Made by a program: the position numbers and the translations under genes
The notes under the pieces: generated by a model
Database searches by the model: none
Told to the model about the DNA's origin: nothing
The model's input: only the letters and a program-made list of their open reading frames with translations
Part shown: positions 12,659-23,171 of the stretch, one piece after another
Position numbering within the stretch: position 1 is the stretch's first letter
How the letters are laid out: each line of letters begins with the position of its first letter
Origin: Artemisia argyi
Lineage: Eukaryota; Streptophyta; Magnoliopsida; Asterales; Asteraceae
NCBI GenBank assembly: GCA_030686995.1
Contig: CM060709.1
Span: 303,071,357-303,135,356 of the forward strand
DNA length: 64,000 bases
Direction: 5' to 3'

Positions 12659-13514
12659 TCAAGTATCATCAAATGGTGGGTCCCCTGCCCTCCCAGACAT
12701 CTGCAAGACCAAAATAGCTTGTTATGTTCTCATAGGGGGATGAGTATCACCAGATCATTAGCCCAATAATGTGAAGATATTTGCTACATGAAAATAATCT
12801 AAAAATCAGTATCTGTATTACTGACCTAGTGACCCACCATATGTAAAAGTGTTTCTGGGACTGTAGCGATGTTAATTTTACAGAAGCACACAAATAAGTA
12901 TCAAACCTATAGTATTAAATTGTTTTTAACTGTGATAAAAGAATATCTGGATTTAGTGATCACGTACTTGTACAGGTTGAATAAACTCACACCAAACATT
13001 ATTGTGACGAGACCGGCTCCTTTCAGCCATCTAAATTCATCATGAAAGTAAAACACTGCCGCCTAAACATGAACAAGAAAATTATCAACAAAATAATTAT
13101 ACAAATGAAATGCACAATTTGCATATCAGCTGGACAAGAATACAGATATTAGATATGGATGCAAGACATGAACAAAAATTGTGGATGTAGATGACTCCAA
13201 ATATAAAATCTGGTCTGCATCTTGTACATATAAACAATGAAAAAATCAGCAAGTCAGGCAGGATGGGTCACGGGTCTAAACAAAATCTTGGTTCACGCCG
13301 GGTTGGCCAGTAACATGTATGCCCATTTTTATTTTCTATAAAGAATCACAACTTTAAATATGATTATAAAAATGGGTAATGCAATAAGAAGACCACCACG
13401 TAAAGATCTAATTTTGTTTTTTCATACCACTATAGTCACAGCTTCCTTTACAACTCCAGCTATGGTTACTGTTACTGCACTTGTGACTGAAACAAGGATG
13501 TACTCAGTTAACAC
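12659..13514 (-). pseudogene. 3' exons of a triose-phosphate/nucleotide-sugar translocator (TPT family) gene
   Basis: Two clean, phase-0 exons. Exon 13428-13514 (29 codons) contains LTEYILVSVTSAVTVTIAGV, between acceptor tattgcag and donor GTG|gtatga. Exon 12964-13062 (33 codons) contains AAVFYFHDEFRWLKGAGLVT and GVSLFNLYKY, between acceptor gtttag and donor TAC|gtgatc. These match the last two transmembrane segments of plant TPT-family transporters related to SLC35C2 / probable sugar-phosphate translocators, which exchange substrates across Golgi, ER or plastid membranes. A possible last exon (12659-12700, acceptor ttgcag, ending in TGA) would add MSGRAGDPPFDDT. The eight or so upstream membrane segments are not found before the lectin gene starts at 14516, so this is probably a gene fragment. 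Confidence 0.7.
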
Positions 13515-14515
13515 CTGCAATAAGTATGAGTTCCTTGAGTATTTATAGGCATTATATATTTCTGTAGATAAATCTATTTTTGATAATGAACAATGAATAT
13601 ATTACCATAAAAAAGGCAAGAATTCCTAAAAAGTAACATGTGCGATGAATAAACCTGTAGATAAACCTGTGCGATGAATACTAATAATAATATTGAAAAT
13701 TTTAAGAGATGTGAAGTGCTTACCATAAATGTACACACCTAACGTTTCCGGCCCTTTTCTTGCCACCCCTAAATGTACACACCTAACGAGGTTTAAACCA
13801 TTGACCTCTTGTTTAAAAGCAAAAGACCTTACCAATTGGTGGTGGTTTGTTTGGTTTATCATTTCAAGGTCTAAAATATGATATCAGTAAACACGACATT
13901 AGCATCATGGTGCAAAATTACAAACACATATAAGAAGGTAAGAAACAATGCTATAACAAATGACAAATGCATTTGGATAAAATACAGATTAACATTACTC
14001 ATAGAATTGAACCATCCCTGGTTAAAAAATCAAGTTATTCAAGCATATAATCATTCACATTTCACAAATTCGATACACATGACTACAACATGATGAGGAA
14101 CATAACACCTCCCAGGCTCCCTTGATAAAACATAGCTACTAGATATGGAAATTCCACACAATGCAATATCCTGCACACACCAAGACAAACTTTGTTAATA
14201 ATCACAAACCGAAAATGCCTCTTAACCATTAACTATGAATACTCCGTAAATTTTAAAATTTTTGGATTGGTACAAAATGACATTTGACCTCATTTCTTAT
14301 AATTATATTCATGAGAATTAAATGAGACATCATATTTGTTTTTATAAATGTTCTCTCATACTTGTGTCCATCATATTTGTATTGGTACAAAATTATATTT
14401 CTCCTTTTGTCTCCACTCAAGGGTATTTTAGACATTTAACAGACGGCAGAAAAGTTTGACTTTACTCAGAAAACATTTTGTTGGTAGAAAAATTTTGCAA
14501 ATTATCAAAAAAATA
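13515..14515. other. intergenic stretch with no firm gene
   Basis: A repeated aaatgtacacacctaacg motif occurs twice (about 13727-13800), suggesting old repeat DNA. An exon-like piece on the minus strand at about 14100-14190 (acceptor tgtgtgcag, then a frame reading DIALCGISISSSYVLSREPG) could not be assigned to any family. A direct repeat of tttggattggtacaaaa-like sequence occurs near 14263 and 14380. Confidence 0.4.
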
Positions 14516-16454
14516 TTAGTAAGTAAATTTTGTGTTAATAAACTTACAGCAAGGGACCATGGTCCACCTTTGATTACTGCCATTCTTCCATTCCCACAAA
14601 ACGATTTTAGTGTCGTCATGCACGCCACCATGGTTTTTGTCACCATTAAAAGCATCAAGACGGTGCTTAATATTGTTGACCCTCCTTACTGCCCTATAAC
14701 CATCTCCTAAGTTATTGCCCTCGGTCCAAAGAACAGATTTGTCGATTGTATTAGGGTTGTATTTTGTTAGTCGAACCTGAGAAAATAATAATTCACAAGT
14801 CCACCCACACAAATAATAAAATGTCAAATATCAGCGTAACTAAACACTTTCCATTGAAACTCAATGACAAATGGAATGTTATACCCAAAAAAAATCATGA
14901 AAGAGTGTTTCATGGCTTGACCAGTGGCTTTGCTGACCAACGCAAAAGAAACATGGACCTGTTCATCCTTCACACTTGTGCCAAATTTAATCCAGAGCTG
15001 TTACAAAATCAAAACACAAAAAGTCAGCAACTTGGTGCAATACTTGGCTTAACACTAAAGGCCATGTTTTGCAATGCATTGTGTATTTGATCATCTGATT
15101 ACGTGTTTAGAAGTCTCAATCAACCAGTTTCAAGTTTTCGAGTACAATAAAACTAATTATGATCCCATTTATACACTGATTGATATGGGTCAGGTAGCTA
15201 GTAATAGATAATCAACTTAGATGGTGTTTGGTATTGCTTATCAAAACTGTATATTTTATTATAAAGGTTTTAATACATCAAATAATCAATTTTGAGTGTT
15301 TGGATAGAGGCAAACTGGTTACAATTATCTGACCATTCGATGGCAAAATAATCAGTTTCAGAGAAGCTTACTCGAACAGATTATGTACTTCTGATTATCC
15401 TTCCTCTTTTAAGAATATGTTTGTTCTAGCTTAAATTCAGGCTTACAAGCTTAATTTGTTAGGCTTATTGTAAATAAACTGATCTTTTTCAACTTTTCTT
15501 TTACTTAGTTATGAGCTTTTTCATGACTTAAAACTGGATAATAAGCTGAACATTTGTAAAATAAGCCAAGCAAAATAAGCTTATAAGACCGAAAATAAGC
15601 TTAAACAAAATATCCACTAAGTTGTACATATCAATATTTTCGAAACAATAATTGATTCTTTTAGAGGTGTGTTTGGAGCTAGAGCTAGAGTTCATATTTT
15701 ATTAAAAGCTGAAGATGAACTTTTTTATCTTCATACAGGTGCTTGGCGAATTAGTTGTAGCTTAAGCTTATTATTGTAAAGCAACATTAAAAAAAAAAAA
15801 ACCCATAAAATGAAATTCACATATTAAGTTTTTACTCTACTCACTAACCACTTGTTCATAATCTCACAATGGCAAAATAAATGACGAATGACAGAAGTAT
15901 AAAGAAAATAAACCAAAATATAAAAAAGTAGAAGTAACCTGATTAGGATTAGATGGATTAGACCGAGCAAGAACAACTTGATCAGCACGAATAGTCAAAA
16001 CATAATAAGGTTTAGCATTACAATAAACCTTCACTGTAGGCTTACCATCCATATACTTTTTCACAAGTAGTGGAGGTGGTGGAGGAGGAGGGTGGCGCTT
16101 AACATGAGGTGGTGGTGGAGGAGGGTTGCACTTAACAAGAGGTGGTGGTGGAGGAGGGTTGCGCTTAACTGCCTTAAAAGGTTGTGGTGGTGCTGGAGGG
16201 TTGCGCTTAACTGCCTTAACAAGAGGTGCTGGTGGAGGGTTGCGCTTAACTGCCTTAAAAAGAGGTGGTGGTGGAGGAGGGTTGCGCTTAACTGCCTTAA
16301 CAAGAGGTGGTGGTGGAGGAGGGTTGCGCTTAACAAGAGGTGGTGGTGGTGGTGGAGGAGGGTTGCGCTTAACATGAGGTGGGGGGGTGCGTTCCGGTTG
16401 TGGAGGTTGTTTTTGTGACGGTATGGGTCCATTTGCTTCAAAGAACGCGTGAAA
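14516..16454 (-). CDS. EUL-type (ricin-B-like) lectin gene, three exons, proline-rich repeat N-terminus, probably frame-damaged
   Basis: Exon 1 (about 16454-15939): a proline-rich leader of eight K-R-N-P(n)-L/H-V-K blocks, then KPTVKVYCNAKPYYVLTIRA...NPSNPNQ, ending at donor CAG|gttact. Exon 2 (about 14997-14885): WIKFGTSVKDEQVHVSFALV, SKATGQAMKHS; its donor is unclear. Exon 3 (14776-14516): VRLTKYNPNTIDKSVLWTEG, LDAFNGDKNHGGVHD, VLWEWKNGSNQRWTMVPC. Together these follow the Euonymus-lectin (EUL) domain of plant EULS3-type proteins, nucleocytoplasmic carbohydrate-binding proteins linked to stress; they are not ribosome-inactivating toxins. QRW at the end is the usual QxW-like motif. The only nearby ATG (about 16433) is out of frame with the repeats, the offset being explained by one missing base in the C run at about 16380-16386. 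Exon 2 also lacks the conserved end of its segment. Either a decaying gene or a sequencing slip. Confidence 0.72.
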
Positions 16455-16554
16455 CTATAGAGATATGCATTGTTATATACTATTGACGAAAATTAAATCA
16501 TTTTTTTTTATAGATATGCATTGTTATATACTTTCGACGATTTTTTTTTTTCAA

Positions 16555-17800
16555 AATTTTCGTCCAGAAAAATCCTATGGGATTCATAAAAAGACGATTT
16601 TTTTTTCAAAATTTCCGTCCAGAAAAATCCCACGGGATTCGTAAAGAAATCCCATGGGAAAGACGATTTTTTTTTCAAAATTTCCGTCCAGAAAAATCTT
16701 ACAGGATTCATAAAAAATCCCACGGGATTCGTAAAAACATGAACTTTTTTTTTCCAATTTCCGTCGAGAAAAATCCCACGGGATTCGTAACAAAATTTCC
16801 GTCTAGAAAAATCCCACGGGATTCGTAAAATGACAATTTTTTTTTTTCAAAATTTCCGTCTAGAAAAATACCACGGGATTCGTAAAAAAATCCCACGGGA
16901 TTCGTATAAAAACCCCACGGGATTCGTAAAAAAATCCCATGGGATTCGTTAAAAGATTATTTTTTTTCAACTTTTCTGTCCAGAAAAATCCCACGGGATT
17001 CGTATAAAAATCCCAAGGGATTCATAAAAAAATCCTACGAGATTCGTAAAAAAATCACTTGCGATTTGTTATTTTTAATAAAGATACTTGATAGGTCTTT
17101 TTTATGTGATTCATATAGAATCTCATGTGATTATGTATGAATCACATGGGTAATCTTGTGACTTTTTATGAATTACAGGTGATTCATCAAAGAATCTCAT
17201 ATGATTGTGTGTGGATCCCATGGGATTCTATATGAATCACAAGGGATCAGACAAAATCACATGAGATTCTGTATAAATCCCATGGGAGTTTTGTATAAAT
17301 CCCATGGGATTTCCATTTTACTTTATATAAACTGTAAGTACAAAATCACATGAGATTCTGTATGAATTTCAAGAGATTCTGTATGATTTATCTTGTCGCT
17401 AAATCACAAAGGATTCTATAAGAAATCACATGGGATTCATAAAAAGACGATTTTTTTTCAAAATTTCCGTCCAGAAAAATCCCACGGGATACGTAAAAAA
17501 TCCCATGGGATTCGTAAAAAGACGACTTTTTTTCCAAAATTTCTGTCTAGAAAAATCCCACGGGATTCGTAAAGAAATCCCACAGGATTCGTAAAAGACT
17601 ATTTTTTTTTTCAAAATTTCCGTCCAAAAAAATCCCACGGGATTCGTAAAAAGACGAACTTTTTTTTTAAATTTCCGTCCAAAAAAATCCCACAGGATTC
17701 GTAAAAAAATCCACGGGATTCGTAAAAAAATCCCACGGGATTCGTAAAAAATCCCACGGGATTCGTAAAATATCCCACGGGATTCGTAAAAATCCCATCT
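16555..17800. repeat. minisatellite array of near-palindromes upstream of the lectin gene
   Basis: About 1.25 kb built from two alternating modules: a near-palindrome AAATCCCACGGGATTCGTAA (core ATCCCATGGGAT in its perfect form) and a spacer GACGATTTTTTTTCAAAA plus TTTCCGTCCAG. Spacing of the composite unit is variable, about 70-80 bp at the left (for example 16590, 16662, 16741). At the right end (17680-17790) the near-palindrome alone repeats five times at about 20-22 bp. The middle (17070-17410) is a decayed version with GAATCACATG-type units. Not CRISPR: spacers are not unique and the locus is plant DNA. It lies directly 5' of the lectin exon 1. Confidence 0.88.
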
Positions 17801-17971
17801 TGCAACACTAAGAGCACTTCTAACAGTGGAAAGACTAAGAGATTCAATATACTTTATAAATAAAAACTAGTAATGCTCATGGAAGTTTATGAGTGGCAAA
17901 TCAATTGATGTTTCCAATAAGCTCAGTCAAGATCTCCAAACTTGGCTAGTGTATCTCTTTATATGTTTCGT
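17801..17971. other. short spacer without a gene
   Basis: Contains a GAGCACTTCTAACAGTGG-like phrase (about 17812) that often marks short TIR elements in plants, but no matching inverted end was found. Confidence 0.3.
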
Positions 17972-19360
17972 GTAACACCCCGCCAAAGGCGGAAACGCAA
18001 GATGCAACATATCAATAATCATCACAAAAGATATATAGAACAATACCCTAATTTATATTAAAGGAAAAGTATATCATTACAACATTGTTATAGCCGACAT
18101 CGGCAATTTAAGATACAAAGTTTATTTCCCAAAAGATAGCTTTGTAATACATAATGATCGTTAGTGACATGTGAAAACTTCATTATGCATAGACCTTGAA
18201 GAAAAACTTACTGACGATCACCTGAAATGCATGAGAGAAAACGGGTCAACTATGAAAATAGTTGGTGAGTACACAAGGTTTATATAATATGAAAAACCTT
18301 TTAAGAAAGTTCACAAGGCAAAGGCATTGTAAATCCACTGAGTTGCAAATCCCCGCCATACAAAACTTGCAACCTGTGTGTTCAAAACCCATTGCATATA
18401 AAGTAGTATGTCTGGTAGTCAAGCACACGCGGTCATAATAGTTCACAATATAACACCACGTATATAATAATGTATGCCAGGCAAAGCCTCTAAAATAAAT
18501 AATATGCGTCCCGTAACATAGTGAACGAGAGGTTGGCCGACCTCTAATAGCGCTATCCATACTACCTATTGATATGAGACTAACAATGGAAATGTACGAA
18601 CAATACATCATACAACTATTATATACAATTAAGAACGCTCCGAACATGGGAGACTTTGCACGCTCCACCAATAAGGCGAGACTTTAGAAAGCTCCACCGA
18701 TACGGCGAGACTTTGCACGCTCCACCAAAAATGGCGAGACTTTAGGGTTAAGAACGCTCCACCAAAATGGTGAGACTTTAGGTCATAGTACATATGGTTC
18801 ATTAAGTTCAAAATAAGTCATAAGTTCGTAATAAAGTTCAAGAGTTTGATTAATTTCAAAGGTTTAAGTCAAAAGAGTTCATAAAATAGCAATCAATTTA
18901 GTTCAAGTATAATTCATGCACCCACCCCAAAGCGATTAAAATAGTTAGAAAAAAGGGGTTCGTGAATACTCACCGTAGTTATTAGCATCGGATTACAACG
19001 ATATAACGTATATCAAGAAGTCACAAGCTTTTAACAACGACCTAAAAATATAATAGTCGTGTCTTAGATATATATAAATATGTATGACGAGAAAGCACAA
19101 AATAACTTTTATAAAAGTATTTATATACTTTTGACATTGTACATATTTTTGTAAGTTTACAAAATATGAAAGTTTAGTTTTTAACAAAAATAGTAACAAG
19201 CCCTATTAATACATCATTCTAGGGTCGGGTTTATGTCATTTTTAGTAATCTACCTATTCCATCTTAGTGACTACATTATGTATAAATCATAAATCATTAT
19301 GTATTGTCTGTTACATTCTTGGTAAGGTATCTACATATATTAATCATGTTTAGTTGTCTT
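17972..19360 (-). repeat. Ty3/gypsy-like LTR, part 1 (interrupted at 19360)
   Basis: Begins TGTAACACCCCGCCAAAGGC, the complement of the GGCGGGGTGTTACA that ends LTRs of many plant Del/Tekay-type gypsy elements, so the LTR lies on the minus strand. It is non-coding and includes a tandem array at about 18629-18782: four to five copies of a roughly 30-bp unit, GCTCCACCAAAATGGCGAGA plus CTTTAG. Sequence at 53118 onwards is its probable continuation, since the composite element inserted here duplicated GTCTT. Internal genes of the gypsy element are not seen, so it may be a solo LTR. Confidence 0.45.
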
Positions 19361-19687
19361 TGTGGAAAACTAGAAGGGGGGTTGAATAGTTTACCGCTTT
19401 TTAAATATTTTTTAACTTGAATATCCTTTAAAAACTTTACGTTTGCTTAAAGATATAAACACAACGTTATATGTTTGATTCTTTGAAAAGCTTTTCATGT
19501 GAATAACAATTCTAACTTTACTTGTTTCATACTTTGAAAAGCTTTACTTGTGATGATCCTAACTTTGCTTGTTTAGTTCTTTGAAAAGCTTTACATTTGT
19601 TTGAAGATATAAACACAACTTTACTTGTTTAATTCTTTGAAAAGCTTTATAAGTGATTAGCGATTCTAACTAAAAGACAACATGTAA
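19361..19687 (-). repeat. LTR-A, truncated 3' LTR of the composite
   Basis: Matches the first 325 bp (plus-strand sense) of LTR-B and LTR-C, through ctaactaaaagacaacatgtaa, then switches abruptly to internal Gag-proximal sequence. The rest of this LTR, and the internal region between it and Gag, are deleted. Its left edge adjoins the outer GTCTT duplication. Confidence 0.85.
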
Positions 19688-19879
19688 AATCTATCAAGAG
19701 GATAAACACTACGCGTAAAATCTTGGTTTGACGACATGCTTTGAAACTCAATTACTCACGTATCCAAGAAGGTTAGATAATCATATAAAAGCATAGAGCA
19801 TGATAATCTTAAACTTTTTATCATGAGTTTCTATTAGAGATTGAATTATCTCTAAATCTCTCTTCTAGGTTAGACAAAT

Positions 19880-20856
19880 TTTACTTGTTTTGTTTTACTA
19901 GTTGATGGTGCTTTTGAGTTAAATCCTAATCCGGTTTATCTTTAAACACCCTTTGACTCCTCAACAATCTTTCAAGAGATTTTGAGCTTTCATTAAAATT
20001 AATTAATATTTTTCCTTTCTCATTTTGCTTTTTAATCTCATGTTTGTAATCTAGACATAATTTACATTTTAGATCAATTTCAACATTACTCTCAATCCTA
20101 GACATTTTATCTTCTAACAAGATTTCCTTTTCAAAGATATTCTTAAAATATTTTGAAGACTCATTGTTAAAGATAGTTTTCAGGTACATGTTGCATAAAC
20201 GTTTACTCATTTTATAGTTTAGAAAACTCTAGGATAAATTTCTCAAAGCAAAAGTGTTTGGTTTCAAAATGTACCTTGCTTGATGTTTTATCTAGTTGAG
20301 AATCACAAATCGGATGGTTGGCTTCATCTTCATCCGTGTTATTCCATGAATCGCAAGCAAGTCCACTAAGAGCTCAACAAGAGTAATCATCTTCACTTAC
20401 ACCTTCATTTAAAACATTTAAACTAGTAACACATGCATTCATCACAACTAAATGTCTATCTATTAATATTTCTAAGACTTCTAATTCATATGTGAGATCA
20501 AATTGATCATCTTTGACTTGACATATTTCTTGATGAAAGTTTAACACATTTTTCCAAATGTCATTAGCCGTTTGACAAAAATACATTCTTTCATATTCGG
20601 TACTAAAGCTTTATAAATCATTGTTTTAGCTTTAGTATTTTTATCAAGTTTAAGATAGTTATCTTGGTTTTCAAAAACTTGTTTTCTTTGGTTTGAAATC
20701 ACCAAAAGAAATAATATGCCAAAGATCTTGATCAATTGATTTCACATAGTTTTCAAAATTACTTTTCCATTCAAGTAAGTTTTCTTTTTCAAATAGCGGT
20801 GGGTTTTGAATAGGTTGCCCTTCTTTGAGATTTTCAAAATCCATGGATCGATCCAA
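19880..20856 (-). pseudogene. composite Gag relic, left copy
   Basis: Starts MDRSMDFENLKEGQPIQNPP, homologous to the element 1 Gag N-terminus (LFEKENLLEWKSNFENYVKS against [20 protein letters not shown]), and later keeps coiled-coil parts such as LEDKMSRIESNVEIDLKCKL and SLERLLRSQ. The frame is broken by several shifts and stops (pieces at 20671-20856, 20541-20735, 20374-20586, 19926-20210), and no CCHC knuckle is left. The right copy (50676-51661) carries the same main lesions, so the damage predates the duplication that produced the composite. Confidence 0.82.
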
Positions 20857-20894
20857 GTTTTAAAATACATTCTATTTTAAAGATCTTGAGTAAC

Positions 20895-20910
20895 GTAGCT
20901 CCTGATGCCA
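20895..20910 (-). other. primer-binding site beside LTR-B
   Basis: Minus strand TGGCATCAGGAGCTAC, immediately inside LTR-B, a variant of the initiator-Met tRNA complement; the right copy at 51700-51715 is the same. Confidence 0.75.
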
Positions 20911-20912
20911 AT

Positions 20913-22307
20913 TGTGGAAAACTAGAAGGGGGGTTGAATAGTTTACCGCTTTTTAAATCCTTTTAACTCGAATATCCTTTAAAAACTTTACATTTGCTTA
21001 AAGATATAAACACAACGTTATATGTTTGATTCTTTAAAAAGCATTTCATGTGAATAACAATTTTAACTTTACTTGTTTCATACTTTGAAAAGCTTTACTT
21101 GTGATGATCCTAACTTTGCTTGTTTAGTTCTTCGAAAAGCTTTACATTTGTTTGAAGATGTAAACACAACTTTACTTGTTTAATTCTTTGAAAAGCTTTA
21201 TAAGTGATTAGCGATTCTAACTAAAAGACAACATGTAATAAGCAAAGATAAAGAAAGAAACGATCAAACCACAACACGATTGTTTATCGTGGTTCGGCTA
21301 CAAGGACTCTTTTTTCTTGCCCGACGTCCACGCCCCGAGTTTCCAACTCGAGAGTTCTAAGCACTAATCAACAAGCTCCTTTCACCGGCGGAGAAAACCT
21401 TTACAACGTCGCTTACACTTTTACCGACACTAAGCTAGATGTCGAGTTCTTTTACACGGGTATAACCACTCCCATCATCGCTTACACTTTTACCGACACT
21501 AAGCTAGATGTTGATTTCTTTACCAAGGGTACAACCACTCCCGTTAGTTCTTTTACAAGGGTACAACAACTCCCGACACACTACGTATTTTGAGGCCTAA
21601 AATACTAACCGATCACTTCTACATACATGATACAAATGAAGTATAAACTACCAAAGCTTATACATGACAAAGCTAACAAGACTTGCAACTTTAGAGTTGA
21701 AGCTTGTAACTTCTTGAATGATCTTGTGAAGTCCCTTGCTACATAAGAGAGTCACAGAAGTCAAATGTTACTGAGTTAGTTTGAGAGAGTATATGAAAAT
21801 ATGTCCTAAAGAGGTGACTCAAAACTAACAAATGGTTTGGTATTTATAGCAAACCATTCTGCAGGTCTGGCGGATACGGCGGAACCCTCAGATGTGTTCC
21901 GCCCGTGTACCCCCAGGGTTCCGTCAGGGCTGCAGTTGGTTTTGCAATAAATCTTCCAAACCAAACAAGGTCACATCTTATTACACCTAGTCAAACACAA
22001 AACTTGCAAGCAAACATATAGTTAGTCAAACATACTTTCTTACCATAAATGTATATTGACAAAGCTTGCCCTAAATGTGATGTGACATTACTATTTTAAG
22101 AAATAAATGTGATGTGACAAGACACTTTCTAATTTAAGAAATAAAAACAATGTTTAGTTTAAAAGGAAATGTAATCCTTAGTTAAACAAGACTTAAACAC
22201 TTAAAGTGATGATTTACTCCTAGCTAAAGTTCATACTTTGTCATTAACAAAACTTAGCAAATATCGTAAAATATAAATAACGTTTTTAGGCGATATTTGT
22301 ATTAACA
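20913..22307 (-). repeat. LTR-B, central shared LTR of the composite
   Basis: 1395 bp, TGTGG...TTAACA. On the minus strand it has an inverted-repeat cassette bounded by two CTGCAG sites (21859-21935; GGCGGAAC / GTTCCGCC arms), followed 10 bp later by a TATA box TATAAATA (21841-21848). PBS on one side and PPT on the other show its double role. Confidence 0.92.
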
Positions 22308-22710
22308 ATCTCCCCGTTTTTGTTGATGACAAAACATAAACTTTATTTATAAGTAAGTCACTAGTTTTAGTGTTAAGTCTTATAAAGTTAGTATAAAAAC
22401 TTGTTTTTGCAAAGATGAGGTGATAAGCACAATTTTTTTTTTGACAAGTTTATATATAAATTCTCCCCCTTTTTGTCGAAACAAAAAGAAGAGTAGCGAA
22501 GCGGAAGTAAGCACTTGTTCCCCCTTGGACGATACTCCCCCTAAATGGAGTGCCAAGAGAGGAGACATGGATTTTGAACCTACAAGAAAAAGGTTAGTTG
22601 TCGCACAAGACAAGTTATGAAAGCATTTCATGTCAAAAAACACAACTAAGAGTTGTGGAGCGGAATAATGTCATACTCATGCTCCCCCTTGAATATTTCT
22701 CCCCTACATG
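22308..22710 (-). other. multiple polypurine tracts of the composite
   Basis: Minus-strand purine tracts of AAAACGGGGAG/GGGGGAG type occur at about 22308-22321 (next to LTR-B), 22461-22474, 22518-22527, 22535-22545, 22681-22690 and 22699-22706. This resembles element 1 and Sirevirus practice. From 22711 to 23171 no gene is visible. Confidence 0.7.
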
Positions 22711-23171
22711 GAGTATCAAGGAAGGAAAACATGGATAATGATCCTACAAAAAAAAATTAGTTTCTAACACACAAGATATATGTATGCTACCATAGTAAGG
22801 AATAGTTCACTCATCATACCCAAATGGTAAACAAACAATGCAAACCTTGTAGTAGAATGAAATTCATTTCATGTAAAATTTTGACTCTTAAAAAGTCGAA
22901 GACAAGAAATTTGGATGACACCATCCTACTTCTAAAAATAAAGAAAAACTAAACATAAACTAAGAACATGAAAAGCTACAAGGAAATCATCATTTTCCTT
23001 AATGAGAAACATTTTCCAAAAACAAGGCTAAGGTTGTTTAAGGATGACAATGTGTGTTGAGGGTTGTAGCGGGCTTTATTTTGAAGGTTGAGAGGATGAC
23101 ACGGTTTTGGTTTGTTGGTTTAAATGGGAAACTTTTTCCAAAAGAAACGGTTTTGTTTCATTTTGGAGACT

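Noticed and set aside
16061..16441. ORFs on both strands over the lectin proline-repeat region (His/Leu-rich and Arg/Trp- or Gly-rich frames)
   Set aside because: They are other frames of the same GC-rich repeat; only the minus-strand frame reading Lys-Arg-Asn-Pro blocks continues into the lectin domain.
14516..16454. Ribosome-inactivating ricin-type toxin gene
   Set aside because: Only a lectin (EUL) domain is present; there is no A-chain N-glycosidase domain in or near the gene.
16555..17800. CRISPR-like or coding array
   Set aside because: Repeats and spacers are both repetitive, spacing is variable, and the context is plant nuclear DNA. ORFs here (Phe/Leu/Lys-rich) only reflect the repeat unit.
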